Of a stretch of 64,000 nucleotides of DNA, positions 54,518 through 64,000 are shown piece by piece. The number at the start of each line of letters is the position of its first letter. The first letter of the stretch is position 1. The DNA lies in contig NC_090319.1 in the NCBI RefSeq assembly GCF_040869045.1, positions 287,591,693-287,655,692 on the forward strand, read 5' to 3'. The stretch is from Eurosta solidaginis. Lineage: Eukaryota > Arthropoda > Insecta > Diptera > Tephritidae. Below the pieces are notes generated by a model that worked only from the letters and a program-made list of their open reading frames with translations, searched no databases and was not told the origin of the DNA. The translations under genes and the position numbers were made by a program.

Positions 54518-57500
54518 TATACTCAGTTGAGCAGAGCTCACAGAGTATATTAACTTTGATTGGATAACGGTTGGTTGTACAGGTATAAAGGAATCGCGAT
54601 AGATATAGACTTCCATATATCAAAATCATCAGGATCGAAAAAAAATTTGATTGAGCCATGTCCGTGCGTCCGTCCGTCCGATAACACGATAACTTGAGTA
54701 AATTTTGAGGTATCTTGATGAAATTTGGTATGTAGGTTCCTGAGCACTCATCTCAGATTCCTGTTTAAAACGAACAATATCGGACTATAACCACGCCCAC
54801 TTTTTCGATATCGAAAATTTCGAAAAACCGGAAAAGTGCGATAATTCATTACCAAAGACGGATAAAGCGATGAAACTTGGTAGGTGAGTTGAACTAATGA
54901 CGCTGAATAGAAAATTAGTAAAATTTTGGACAATGGGCGTGGCACCGCCCACTTTTAAAAGAAGGTAATTTAAAATTTTGCAAGCTGTAATTTGGCAGTC
55001 GTTGAAGATATCATGATGAAATTTGGCAGGAACGTTGCTCCTATTACTATATGTATGCTTAATAAAAATTAGCAAAATCGGAGAACGACCACGCCCACTT
55101 TTAAAAAAAATTTTTTTTAAGTCAAATTTTAACAAAAAATTTAATATCTTTACAGTATATAAGTAAATTATGTCAACATTCAACTCCAGTAATGATATGG
55201 TGCAACAAAATGCAAAAATAAAAGAAAATTTCAAAATGGGCGTGGCTTCGCCCTTTTTCATTTAATTTGTCTAGGCTACTTTTAATGCCATAAGTCGAAC
55301 AAAAATTTACCAATCCTTGTGAAATTTGGTAGGGGCTTAGATTCTGGGGCGATATCTTATTTCTGTGAAAAAGGGCGAAATCGGTTGAAACCACGCCAAG
55401 TTTTTATACACAGTGGTCGGTCTGTCCTTCCGCTCGGGCGTTAACACGATAACTTGAGCAAAAATCGACATATCTTTACTGAACTTAGTTCACGTGCTTA
55501 CTTGAACTCACTTTATCTTGGTATTAAAAATGAATGAAATCCGACTATGACCACGTCCACTTTTTCGATATCGAATATTACCAAAAACGAAAAAAACGCT
55601 ATAATTCTATATCAAATACGAAAAAGGGGATGAAACATGGTATTTGGATTGGTTTATTGACGCAAAACATAACTTTAGAAAAAAACTTTGTAAAATGGGT
55701 GTGACACCTACCTTATTAAGTAGAATGAAATGAAAAAGTTCTGCAGGGCGAAATAAAAAACCCTTGAAATCTTGGCAGGAATACTGTTCGTGGTATTATA
55801 TATATAAATAAATTAGCGGTATCCAACAGATGATGTTCTGGATCACCCTTGTCTACATTTTGGTTGATATCTGGAAAACGCCTTCACATATACAACTACC
55901 ACCACTCCCTTTTAAAAGCCTCATTAATACCTTCAATTTGATACCCATATCGTACAAACACATTCTAGAGTCAACCCTGGTCTACCTTTATGGCGATATA
56001 TCGAAAAGGCGTCCACTAAAAACTAAGCCCCACGCCCTTTAGAAATAATCATTAACACCTTTGGTTTGATACCCATATTGTACAAACGCATTCTAGAGTC
56101 ACCCCTGGTCCACCTTTATGGCGATATTTCGAAAAGGCGTCCACCTATAGAACTAAGGCTCACTCCCATTTAAAATGCTCATTAACCCCTTTCACTTGAT
56201 ACCCATATCGTACAAACAAATTCTAGGGTCACCCCTGGTCCACCTTTATGGCGATATCTCGAAAAGGCGACCACCTATACAACTACCACCACTACCTTTT
56301 AAAACCCACATTAATACCTTTAATTTGATACCGATATCGTACAAACACATTCTAGAGTCACCCCTGGTCAACCTTTATGGCGATATCTCGAAAAGGCGAC
56401 CACCTATACAACTACCACCACTCCCTTTTAAAACCCACATTAATACCCTTAATTTGATACCCATATCGTAAAACACATTCTAGAGTCACCCATGGGCCAC
56501 CTTTATGGCGATATCTCGAAAAGCCGTCCACCTATAGAACTAAGGCCCACTCCCTTTTAAAATACTCATTAGCACCTTTCGTTTGATACCCATATCGTAC
56601 AAACGCATTCTAGAGTCACCCCTGGTCCACCTTTATGCCGATATCTCGAAAGGCGACCACCTATACAACTACCACCACTCCCTTTTAAAACCCACATTAA
56701 TACCTTTAATTTGATACCGATATCGTACAAACACATTCTAGAGTCACCCCTGGTCAACCTTTATGGCGATATCTCGAAAAGGCGACCACCTATACAACTA
56801 CCACCACTCCCTTTTAAAACCCACATTAATACCCTTAATTTGATACCGATATCGTACAAACACATTCTAAAGTCACACCTGGTCCACCTTTATGGCGATA
56901 TTTCGAAAAGTCGTCCACCTATAGAACTAAGTCCCACTCCCTTTTAAAATGCTCATTAACCCCTTTCATTTGATACCCATATCGTACAAACAAATTCTAG
57001 AGTCACCACTGTTCCACCTTTATGCCGATATCTCGAAAAGGCGACCACCTATACAACTACCACCACTCCCTTTTAAAACCCTCATTAATACCTTTAATTT
57101 GATACCCATATCGTACAAACACATTCTAGAGTCACCCCTGGTCCACCTTTATGGCGATATCTCGAAAAGGCGTCCACCAATAGAACTAAGCCCCACGCCC
57201 TTTTAAAATACTCATTAACACCTTTCGTTTGATACCCATATTGTACAAATGCATTCTAGAGTCACCCCTGGTCCACCTTTATGCCGAAATCTCGAAAAGT
57301 CGACCACCTATACGACTACCACCACCCCCTTTTAAAACCCTCATTAATACCTTTAATTTGATACCCGTATCGTACAAACACATTCTAGAGTCACCCCTGG
57401 TCAACCTTTATGGCGATATCTCGAAAAGGCGTCCACCTATAGAACTAAGCCCCACGCCCTTTTAAAATACTCATTAACACCTTTCGTTTGATACCCATAT

Positions 57501-58003
57501 TGTACAAACGCATTCTAGAGTCACCCCTTGTCCACCTTTATGCCGATATCTTGAAAAGGCGACCTCCTATACAACTACCACCACTCCCTTTTAAAACACT
57601 CATTAATACCTTTAATTTGATACCCATATCGTACAAACACATTCTACAGTCACCCCTGATCCACCTTAAAGGCGATATCTCGAAAAGGCATCCACCTATA
57701 GAACTAAGGCCCACTCCCTTTTAAAATGTTCATTAACCCCTTTCATTTGATACCCATATCGTACAAACAAATTCTAAGGTCACCCCTGGGCCACCTTTAT
57801 GGCGATATCCCCAAATGGCGTCCAGCTATAGAACTATGGCCCACTCCCTCATAAAATACTCTTTAATACCTTTCATTTGATACACATTCCAGGATTACCC
57901 CCGGTTCATTTTCCTACATGGTTATTTTCCCTTACGTTGTCACCATAGCTCTCAACTGAGTATGTAATGTTCGGTTACCCCCGAACTTAACTTTCCTTAC
58001 TTG
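54518..58003 (+). mobile_element. DINE-like family A, copy 3
   Basis: The 5' end is TTATACTCAGTTGAGCAGAG. The head runs to about 55400, with the CACGCCCAC and GGGCGTGGCACCGCCC words. The second module starts at 55405 and the array at 55830. The 3' end is CTCAACTGAGTATG, GTTCGGTTACCCCCGAAC, CTTTCCTTACTTG at 57991-58003. Confidence 0.8.
55830..57900 (+). repeat. Minisatellite with two alternating monomer types
   Basis: About 16 units of ~130 bp. One type has ACAACTACCACCACTCCC and CCTTTAATTTGATACC. The other has AGAACTAAGGCCCACTCCC and CCTTTCATTTGATACC. They largely alternate, giving ~260-bp dimers. Peptides translated through the array are artefacts. Confidence 0.85.
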
Positions 58004-58813
58004 TTTTTCTTGAACTTAATTTGAGAACATTGTACTTAATTTAAGAACATCGTTCTCATTGAAAGAAAATGGTGTCAGTTCAAGAAAAAGGGTGTTGTTT
58101 TAAGAACAGGTCATTCGTTTTTCAAGAAGAAAAAAGTAAGAACGTGACAAGCTTGAATTGAGTTCTGTGGTGCTGGATTTTAGAACGTCGTGTTTCTCTG
58201 AGTTTAGTGTTTAAAGGAGGTACTCTAACCGTGGACTGAACCGCGCTAAAAGAAAGTTACTACAAGAAAATAAAAGTTATTTTGAAACATTTCAAAGAAT
58301 CACGCTTCTGGTTTGCTGTACTCAACAGTACTTTGCTCAATCTAAAAGTCCTTAATCGCACAAAATCCATATCACAATAATTAACAGTAACGCTATATAA
58401 ATAACAAAATTTAGCTGGGTTTCTTCCTTTGCCTAATTCCAATAGGCAGGATTAATGCAAAATTACATAAAAGCTGACCTGTGGATAGAACGGTCGGCTT
58501 AGCCTCTGTTGGAGCACACATACTAGCTACTTAAATTCCATTTGAAACATAATCATAAACATTTAAATGTCTATAAAAAAATATATAACGCCAACTTCGT
58601 TCTCATCTACTTCCCCTAATACAGATTCCAAAATCATTTGCGTTATTCACATACATAGTGATACATACTTATTCACTGTCTAAGTCCCCCTATGACAGCA
58701 TAAAATAGTTCCATTGTGATTCATTGGCAACAGTGATATTGGCAACATTCATTCATTACGAGCGTGTGAAGCGCACGCGACACAAATTATAAAAGTCGGC
58801 GTGCGTCAAAGCA
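58004..58813. other. Gap: inverted and direct words around the DINE, no gene
   Basis: 58010-58170 repeats TTAAGAACA, TTCAAGAA and GAACTTAATTTGAGAACA. Nothing else recognised. 58788-58794 is a TATAAAA word just upstream of the candidate exon. Confidence 0.35.
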
Positions 58814-58908
58814 ATGACGGCAGAATGCTTGAACAACTTTTTTATAGCAATTTTATTAGTTTCGTTTTCGGCATACGCTCAACAAAAACCAACAAATTAC
58901 CTGGAGGG
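58814..58908 (+). CDS. Candidate first exon encoding a signal peptide (unidentified)
   Basis: ATG at 58814 opens MTAECLNNFFIAILLVSFSA followed by YAQQKPTNYLEG and a stop at 58910-58912. The first 22 residues have the polar start, hydrophobic core and small-residue cleavage site (SAYA, then QQ) of a secreted protein. GTGATT at 58909 could be a splice donor directly before the stop, so this may be the first exon of a secreted peptide gene. A TATAAAA word lies only ~26 bp upstream of the ATG, which is too close for a normal start site and argues against or for a different start. I could not identify a second exon downstream. The function is unknown and chance is a real alternative in AT-rich DNA. 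Confidence 0.3.
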
Positions 58909-58912
58909 GTGA

Positions 58913-59609
58913 TTACAAAATTTGAAGAGATAAAATCACATTTGTTTTACAATGGTATGGTTTAACGAATTGATAGTAAAAAGGTATTGCTAAACCAATC
59001 CAGAACATAGAGATGTCGCTACTTGAATTTCTATAAATCAAACAGTTAGAGACAAATGTTTTTTCGTCCGATTATTGAAATAAGGAAAGTCATATTGTTT
59101 CTAGTATTACTGTCGGTACGAAGTAGTCGCAACAGAAGAATAGGCATGCTGCCGCTGATGTGGTTACATCAGATTGGGTTCAGTGGTACCTTCCGCGGTA
59201 AAGCTCATCTGAGCATAGTGACGTAACCTTTTTACTTCGAATATCCGAATAGGCATTGATTTGTGAGCCTTATTGGATCGGCTGACCGCCTTCCATCCAA
59301 TTCCAGCAAGGGGTAGTGTCAATGCAACGGTTGCTTAACTGGCCCAATGCCCATCTGTACAACAGTCGACAACAAGTGGCTGGTGGAGCTCTGAACTTCC
59401 TATAGCTCTTCATATCCAATCTCAGGATCTTTTTCTGCAAGAAAATTGGTTTACCTAGATTTCAAAAAGGAGCCTGGCTTCCCCTCCTTACTCTCTGTCC
59501 CATTCCCTTCTATTTTATTTTATTTATTTATTATTTATTATTACGGCATTTTAAGCCTAAAACTTAGATTATTACAAACTTTTAAATACATTTTAATAAT
59601 AATAGGATT
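58913..59609. other. Gap: no gene seen
   Basis: 59100-59420 is GC-richer and may be an old element, but no motif is visible. 59500-59550 is a TTTATTTA tract. Confidence 0.35.
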
Positions 59610-60595
59610 CTAGCGTTTGGAGCGTCGGAATGCATGAGATTCCGATCAGCACGGGAACTGGTGGTCCCAACGGGAGAGTCTTGGAGTCGTATCATTGGGA
59701 GGTTGGAAAGACGTGTTCTCAATCCTGCCCTACTCCAAGACGTATGATTACCCAGTTTTATTATTTATGCTGTCGGAATGCATTTGATTCCGGTCAACCC
59801 AAAAGCTAGCGCTAAGCCACTCTTATCGGACGGTTGGATAGGACGTGTTTCCAATCCTACCTGTACCAGCTTTTATGTAAACATAGTTAATTATTTATAT
59901 TAATAATTAATTATCATTGTTTTAGGAATATACGTGATTCACATGAATACTCCAACTGTTTGTCTGGGACGATATTTTCAGGAATTCTTTCCTAATTTAT
60001 CTTCCATGTTTCTTCTTATTCTTGTCGAACCCTCATTCCATTTAGATTCTCCTCACACATACTAAGTCTGCTTATAAAAGAAAGAGTATTAGATAATTTA
60101 ACATACTTAGTAGTAAGAATGTTTTAGACCACCGCGTTTATATGGGGCTGTATACCCTGTAGGAGGCTCACGTGAGTTGCTCAGAGGAGCTGACGTAAAG
60201 TGATCAGAAAGTAGCAGTCCCGGTATGACCGCAACGTGCGCTTGGTCTTTATTTATTTAATCTGCATATTAATAAAATCTTACAGACTAGTTGCACAATA
60301 ATGTTTACATATGGACACAATTCATATGTTTATATATATAAGTATTATTTCAGAATTTACAGAATTGAAAAAATTTCAGCATATGAATTTATAATCACAT
60401 TATTGATGATGTCGGAATGGACGGGATTTTGAGCAACAAAATATCTGATCACGATGTGGTGTACAATTTTTAAATATGCTGTCGGAATGTACCTGATTGC
60501 GAGCAGCGGTGTACAACTTTCAAACAGCAATTATGGTTGCGCTGCATGTTAGGTTGATAAGGAAGTGTTCCCAAACCACCGACCCTAAAAATTAG
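59610..60595 (+). repeat. Diverged direct repeats built on a GTCGGAATG...ATTCCG palindrome
   Basis: Boxes occur at 59627-59650 (CGGAATGCATGAGATTCCG), 59773-59795, 60411-60430 and 60481-60503. Three are followed ~100 bp later by a phrase like GGTTGGATAGGACGTGTTTCC. A further box in opposite orientation is at 40366-40393. Family unknown. Confidence 0.55.
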
Positions 60596-61162
60596 TTTTA
60601 ATTATTCAAGGCAACAAGTATCGTCATTTTAATTAGGAAGAGCGAGTCAGAAGTGTTAAATTTGTTACAATGATTATTAAAATCTTTGCACAAGCAACGA
60701 AAAGGCTCGTGCATTTCAAAATTTTATCTGCATGTGCTCAAAAAAGTGGCTGAAAATTCCTCGATGGCCTGAAGGTAATGTTAAACATAACCTCACCAAG
60801 CAAAAATGGGATATTAACCAACCCTACTCCCACTTCCACATTCACTCACATTCCTATTCCTACACCCAGTCCCACTCGCACTCGCCATAACACTCCCACT
60901 TCCACTCCTAGTCTTGCTTCCAAAAAAAATGTTATATCTTCTTGCCTCTCCCTCGCCCTCTCCATACTTCACCCCTTCCTCTCCTACGTGTCTTCTCATT
61001 TTCACTTTCGCAATTTTTCTCTCTTCTACTCTCACTTAATTCCTATCCATATCATATTTTCCTTTTTCTCTTTTTCAACCGATGGCTTTTTGTATAACTC
61101 CCCCTTTTCCTCTCTCTCTTTTTCTAAACCGAAACCCCTTGTTAAAACCCTTATTAACATAC
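60596..61162. other. Gap: degenerate CCCACTNC/CTC tract at 60825-61140, no gene
   Basis: The open frames on both strands (60778-61167 plus, 60814-61035 minus) come from the pyrimidine-rich hexamer-like tract. Confidence 0.5.
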
Positions 61163-61717
61163 TGTAACGAATTTATTGCAATTCCCCTTATTTGAAATCT
61201 TCTGCCAACGTTCGTATCGCTAAACTGTTGAATAAATAACTCCAATATTGATAATGGAAAAATGGCCTTTATTAAAGTACTTCACAATAACACTTATACT
61301 TTGCAACGAATAGCTTGCTTAATAACCAAACTGATTGATAGCTCAAATGAAACTGACTTCTCGCCTCCACTGTTGTTGCCCTTTTATACTGTCCCACCTC
61401 CTCGTTGCATATTTCTAGGCTTTTCTAATTCCAGAACTTACTAGTTAGTTATAAATTTCTCAGCTACAACTACAGATGTATAATTTTTATAGCTTTTCTC
61501 ATACCCCGTGCGCTTGTATGTGTGAGCGACACTTCCGCAATCACAATTGCATACCTTTAGGAGCATTTCAGATAAGATATCTGCATGTGCTTGTGCGTTG
61601 CTTCTCCGCCGCGTGCACGCGTATGTGTAGACATAATGATTGAATTATTGATGTGAATTCACGTCACTGCTTAGCATCGGCCTAGAGATGGCAGTATCCC
61701 TTAGTTTTGCTAATATT
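61163..61717 (+). repeat. Gypsy-like LTR, 3' end eroded
   Basis: It begins TGTAACGAATTTATTGC and follows the 9807-10350 LTR (GTTCGTATCGCTAAACTGTTG, GTAGACATAATGATTGA, ACTGCTTAGCATCGGCCTAG) to GCTAATATT, then diverges. The terminal TTCGTCACA and a target duplication are missing. Confidence 0.75.
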
Positions 61718-61734
61718 AATAATACATATCGTTT

Positions 61735-62215
61735 TTGATACCCATATTGTGAGAACACAGCTTGGCATCACCCTGGTCCACATTTTGATCTATATCTATA
61801 AAATGGGTCCACATGTGGAACTAAACTTATAAACATCCACGAAACTAACGCAGCTATGATTTTTGAAATTGGCTCATCCGATCTTGAGTTATAAAGTTAC
61901 CAACAGATTTTGTTTTCGCTTTTATATATAAAATTATTATATTCGAAAGACTGCCTAAGTAATAAATTTCAAACAAGTCGCACCACCCTGGTTCACTTTA
62001 CGGAAATAATGGTTGCCAAATTTTAATTATGCCGAAGAGGAGCCGCTGCACTTAATTGCAAGCAAATTACTCCATAAAAATGATTTTTTCGAGTAGGTCG
62101 GGCACTTATTCCCTTACCGGGAGGGAAAGTTTCTCAAAGATTTACTTGGTCAAATAGGTCCCCTATTCCGAATTTCAAGCAAATCGGACCACAAAAATTA
62201 GATCTACCACTCTGT
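61735..62215 (+). mobile_element. Diverged DINE A-type fragment
   Basis: TTTTTGATACCCATATTG, ATCACCCTGGTCCACATTTT and ATCTATATCTATAAAATGGG follow one family A monomer. Downstream phrases (AAATCGGACCACAAAAATTAG) are DINE-like. No terminus is visible. Confidence 0.5.
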
Positions 62216-64000
62216 CTTGGCTACAACTACAACTACCAAACTCTGTCTTGACTACATTAATGGCAGGATATAGGTTGAAGAAGAAAATCTATATAACCGA
62301 TATGCAATAAGAAACCTGTGAAGTTAGATGGACGACAAAGTCAAAGACTCACATCAAATATTATTCTTTGCATGTTACTTGCTATGACACACAATAATTT
62401 GTTATATAATTTTTTTGCAATGCAGCGATATTCCATCACTTGGGCTACCATAATATGCACTCTACTTCTTATCGCTATTCCACCACTCAATCACTGCGCA
62501 TAATAATTCATATAAAATTATTGCATCATAATAAAATAAAGTAATGTGAAGGGGGCACGGTACAGTTATGAAGTGTGGCTGGTGGTAAGCAATCAGAAGT
62601 CATTGTAATGCCACTTGCGAATATACGCATATACTTAAACGAGAACCAGAGCAGTAAAAACAAAAATATGAAAAGACAAAAACGGTAGCCGTTCAAATGT
62701 ATGAGTGTGTGCGTGCGAGTAGGTGACAACACTAATCAGTATGCGCCCAACGCTTTTCAACACTTTTTTATCATAATTGAAGTGGTACGCGGCAATAATG
62801 GTGAGAATTGAAGCCAACAATGTAAATTGCTTAAGTTTGTCACTTCTAGGGCAATTTTTGTTTGCACAGTGGTGCAGAAACTAACGGAAATTCGAGTTAT
62901 TCCAACTAAATGCGGCTGATGATTTGCTGCACATTTGAAAAGTGTTCTGTTATCTCCAGCTCGTTTACTCATCTTTTTAATCTTTTCCGCTTGCCCTTTC
63001 AGTTTTTGAGAGGTTTTGCAAATTTTGTTCCCCTTTAATAGCGTTTTCTTTTCTGTAAAAAGTGTTACACTTTTTGTACGCTGCGTAATGGTTTTAAATA
63101 TACTTTGTTCTATTCTAAAAAGCAGGCAGCGCCTTTAAATAAATCTATGAAATACTACTCTGTACAATTTCTTTCGTTTTCCGACATTCCGTATGCCATT
63201 TTCAAACTTAAATAATTTGGAAGATTTGATGTCGGTCAAATCGTTCGCACAACGATCGCACTAGTACATGAAAGTGCCTGTACCCGCGTTTAATTATCTG
63301 GCAGTGAAGTGTCACATCGGCAGCACTCTCCAAGGCCTCAGTAGAATGTTTCCACGGCCTCAACAACAACATGGGGCGCCATATGTACTATCAGTTTATA
63401 CATATTTTACGCCCTAAACAATCTTTTTTATAAAATATCTTTATATCTTCCAAGTATATCATATGATACTTTGCCACATCGTATCATAGCACATCACATC
63501 ATACTCATTTCGAACGAATAGCCAATTTCTAATTTTTTAATTTCATTTAACCTTATCTTACTCTATCATTTCTAAGTCAGCTTATTTTATTTCGCCCATT
63601 TGATCAATACGTAATCTTTTCTTGTTTTATCAAATATTACAATATTAGTCATACGATATCACGTCATTCGCAATAACATTACATCATATCCTGTACTGAA
63701 TGAAGAAATGGTTCTAAAAAGGCTATCAGCTAGTAAATACCGCTTTTAGGGTGTATGTGACCTGAACCGAGTTCAAAATACCTTCCCAAATAACTATTAC
63801 TACAAATATCAATAGCTGCTGTACTGAGTTTATCATAGTACAACTAATTAGTAAGGAATTTCGAGTACAACCGAACGTTTTACTGTGGTGAATTTGATAA
63901 AGTTTCACACATTGTTATGCAATTTCAAAACATCAACGATAAATAAGTAAACGCTGATTCAACAACAACGACAACGTAGGCACAAGATACCGAAAATTAC
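62216..64000. other. Gap: no recognised feature
   Basis: Short open frames only. 63230-63400 is GC-richer and holds a 49-codon frame from 63267 (MKVPVPAFNYLAV...), without any domain I know. 63470-63520 and 63640-63700 repeat words like ATCATATC/CATCACATC. Confidence 0.35.

Noticed and set aside
56175..57724. A series of ~80-100-codon frames with similar 43-residue repeats
   Set aside because: Same cause as above, in the family A array of DINE copy 3.
60778..61167. 129-codon frame rich in Pro, Thr and Ser
   Set aside because: It is a translation of a pyrimidine-rich low-complexity tract, and a frame also exists on the other strand.
62396..62503. Second signal-peptide-like frame (MQRYSITWATIICTLLLIAI)
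   Set aside because: It stops right after the hydrophobic stretch with no splice donor nearby, so chance is the better explanation.
63267..63416. 49-codon frame in a GC-richer patch
   Set aside because: No domain, no splice or promoter context and no similarity I recognise. Kept only as a note in the gap entry.

Overview
The window is eukaryotic, from a brachyceran fly and most likely a tephritid fruit fly. It is AT-rich and intergenic, and almost every recognisable piece is a transposable element. The DINE-1/INE-1-like repeats, a tRNA-derived SINE, BEL/Pao, Penelope, PIF/Harbinger and Tc1 pieces, and solo LTRs with an ATAT target duplication all fit a dipteran genome. The family name rests on general resemblance and no search was run. 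I found no convincing complete host gene. One short signal-peptide-like exon candidate lies at 58814-58908.

Layout. 1-84 is the end of a gypsy-like LTR. 903-5335 is a large DINE-like element (family A) with a 3-kb minisatellite of ~130-bp units. 5540-6690 is a rotten non-LTR reverse transcriptase/RNase H, followed by a block rich in TTATCGAT. 8352-8845 is a fold-back element. 9807-10350 is a solo LTR inside a gag-like remnant. 11774-19589 is a second DINE-like family (B) split by a 7.2-kb Helitron (Rep plus PIF1-type helicase, minus strand), which itself contains a non-LTR fragment (13565-15034). 21573-25599 is a short DINE copy (subfamily A2) split by an insert that looks like a non-autonomous Helitron and is filled with ~23 minisatellite units.

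27016-32989 is the only intact autonomous element: a BEL/Pao retrotransposon with two 316-bp LTRs that read as identical and one uninterrupted 1,736-residue ORF. 33430-34608 is a jockey-type RT remnant beside a full-length SINE with a 9-bp target duplication. 35967-36244 is a hairpin element with a 12-bp duplication. 41040-41830 is a dead Tc1/mariner transposase. 42825-44545 is a long-inverted-repeat element carrying a family B DINE. 46843-48772 is a three-level nest: DINE A2, solo LTR, Penelope GIY-YIG fragment. 49786-52462 is a deleted PIF/Harbinger element interrupted by a family A DINE. 54518-58003 is a third large family A DINE. 61163-61717 is another LTR. The last 2 kb hold nothing I can name.

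The elements form a stratigraphy rather than a pathway. Nested insertions give relative ages, and several empty sites can be read from sister copies in the same window. The most interesting pattern is that one ~129-bp tandem monomer is carried both by the family A DINEs and by the Helitron-bounded insert in the A2 copy. Other notable points are candidate introns in the Helitron gene and the precise, frame-preserving insertion of a DINE into a Harbinger MADF gene.
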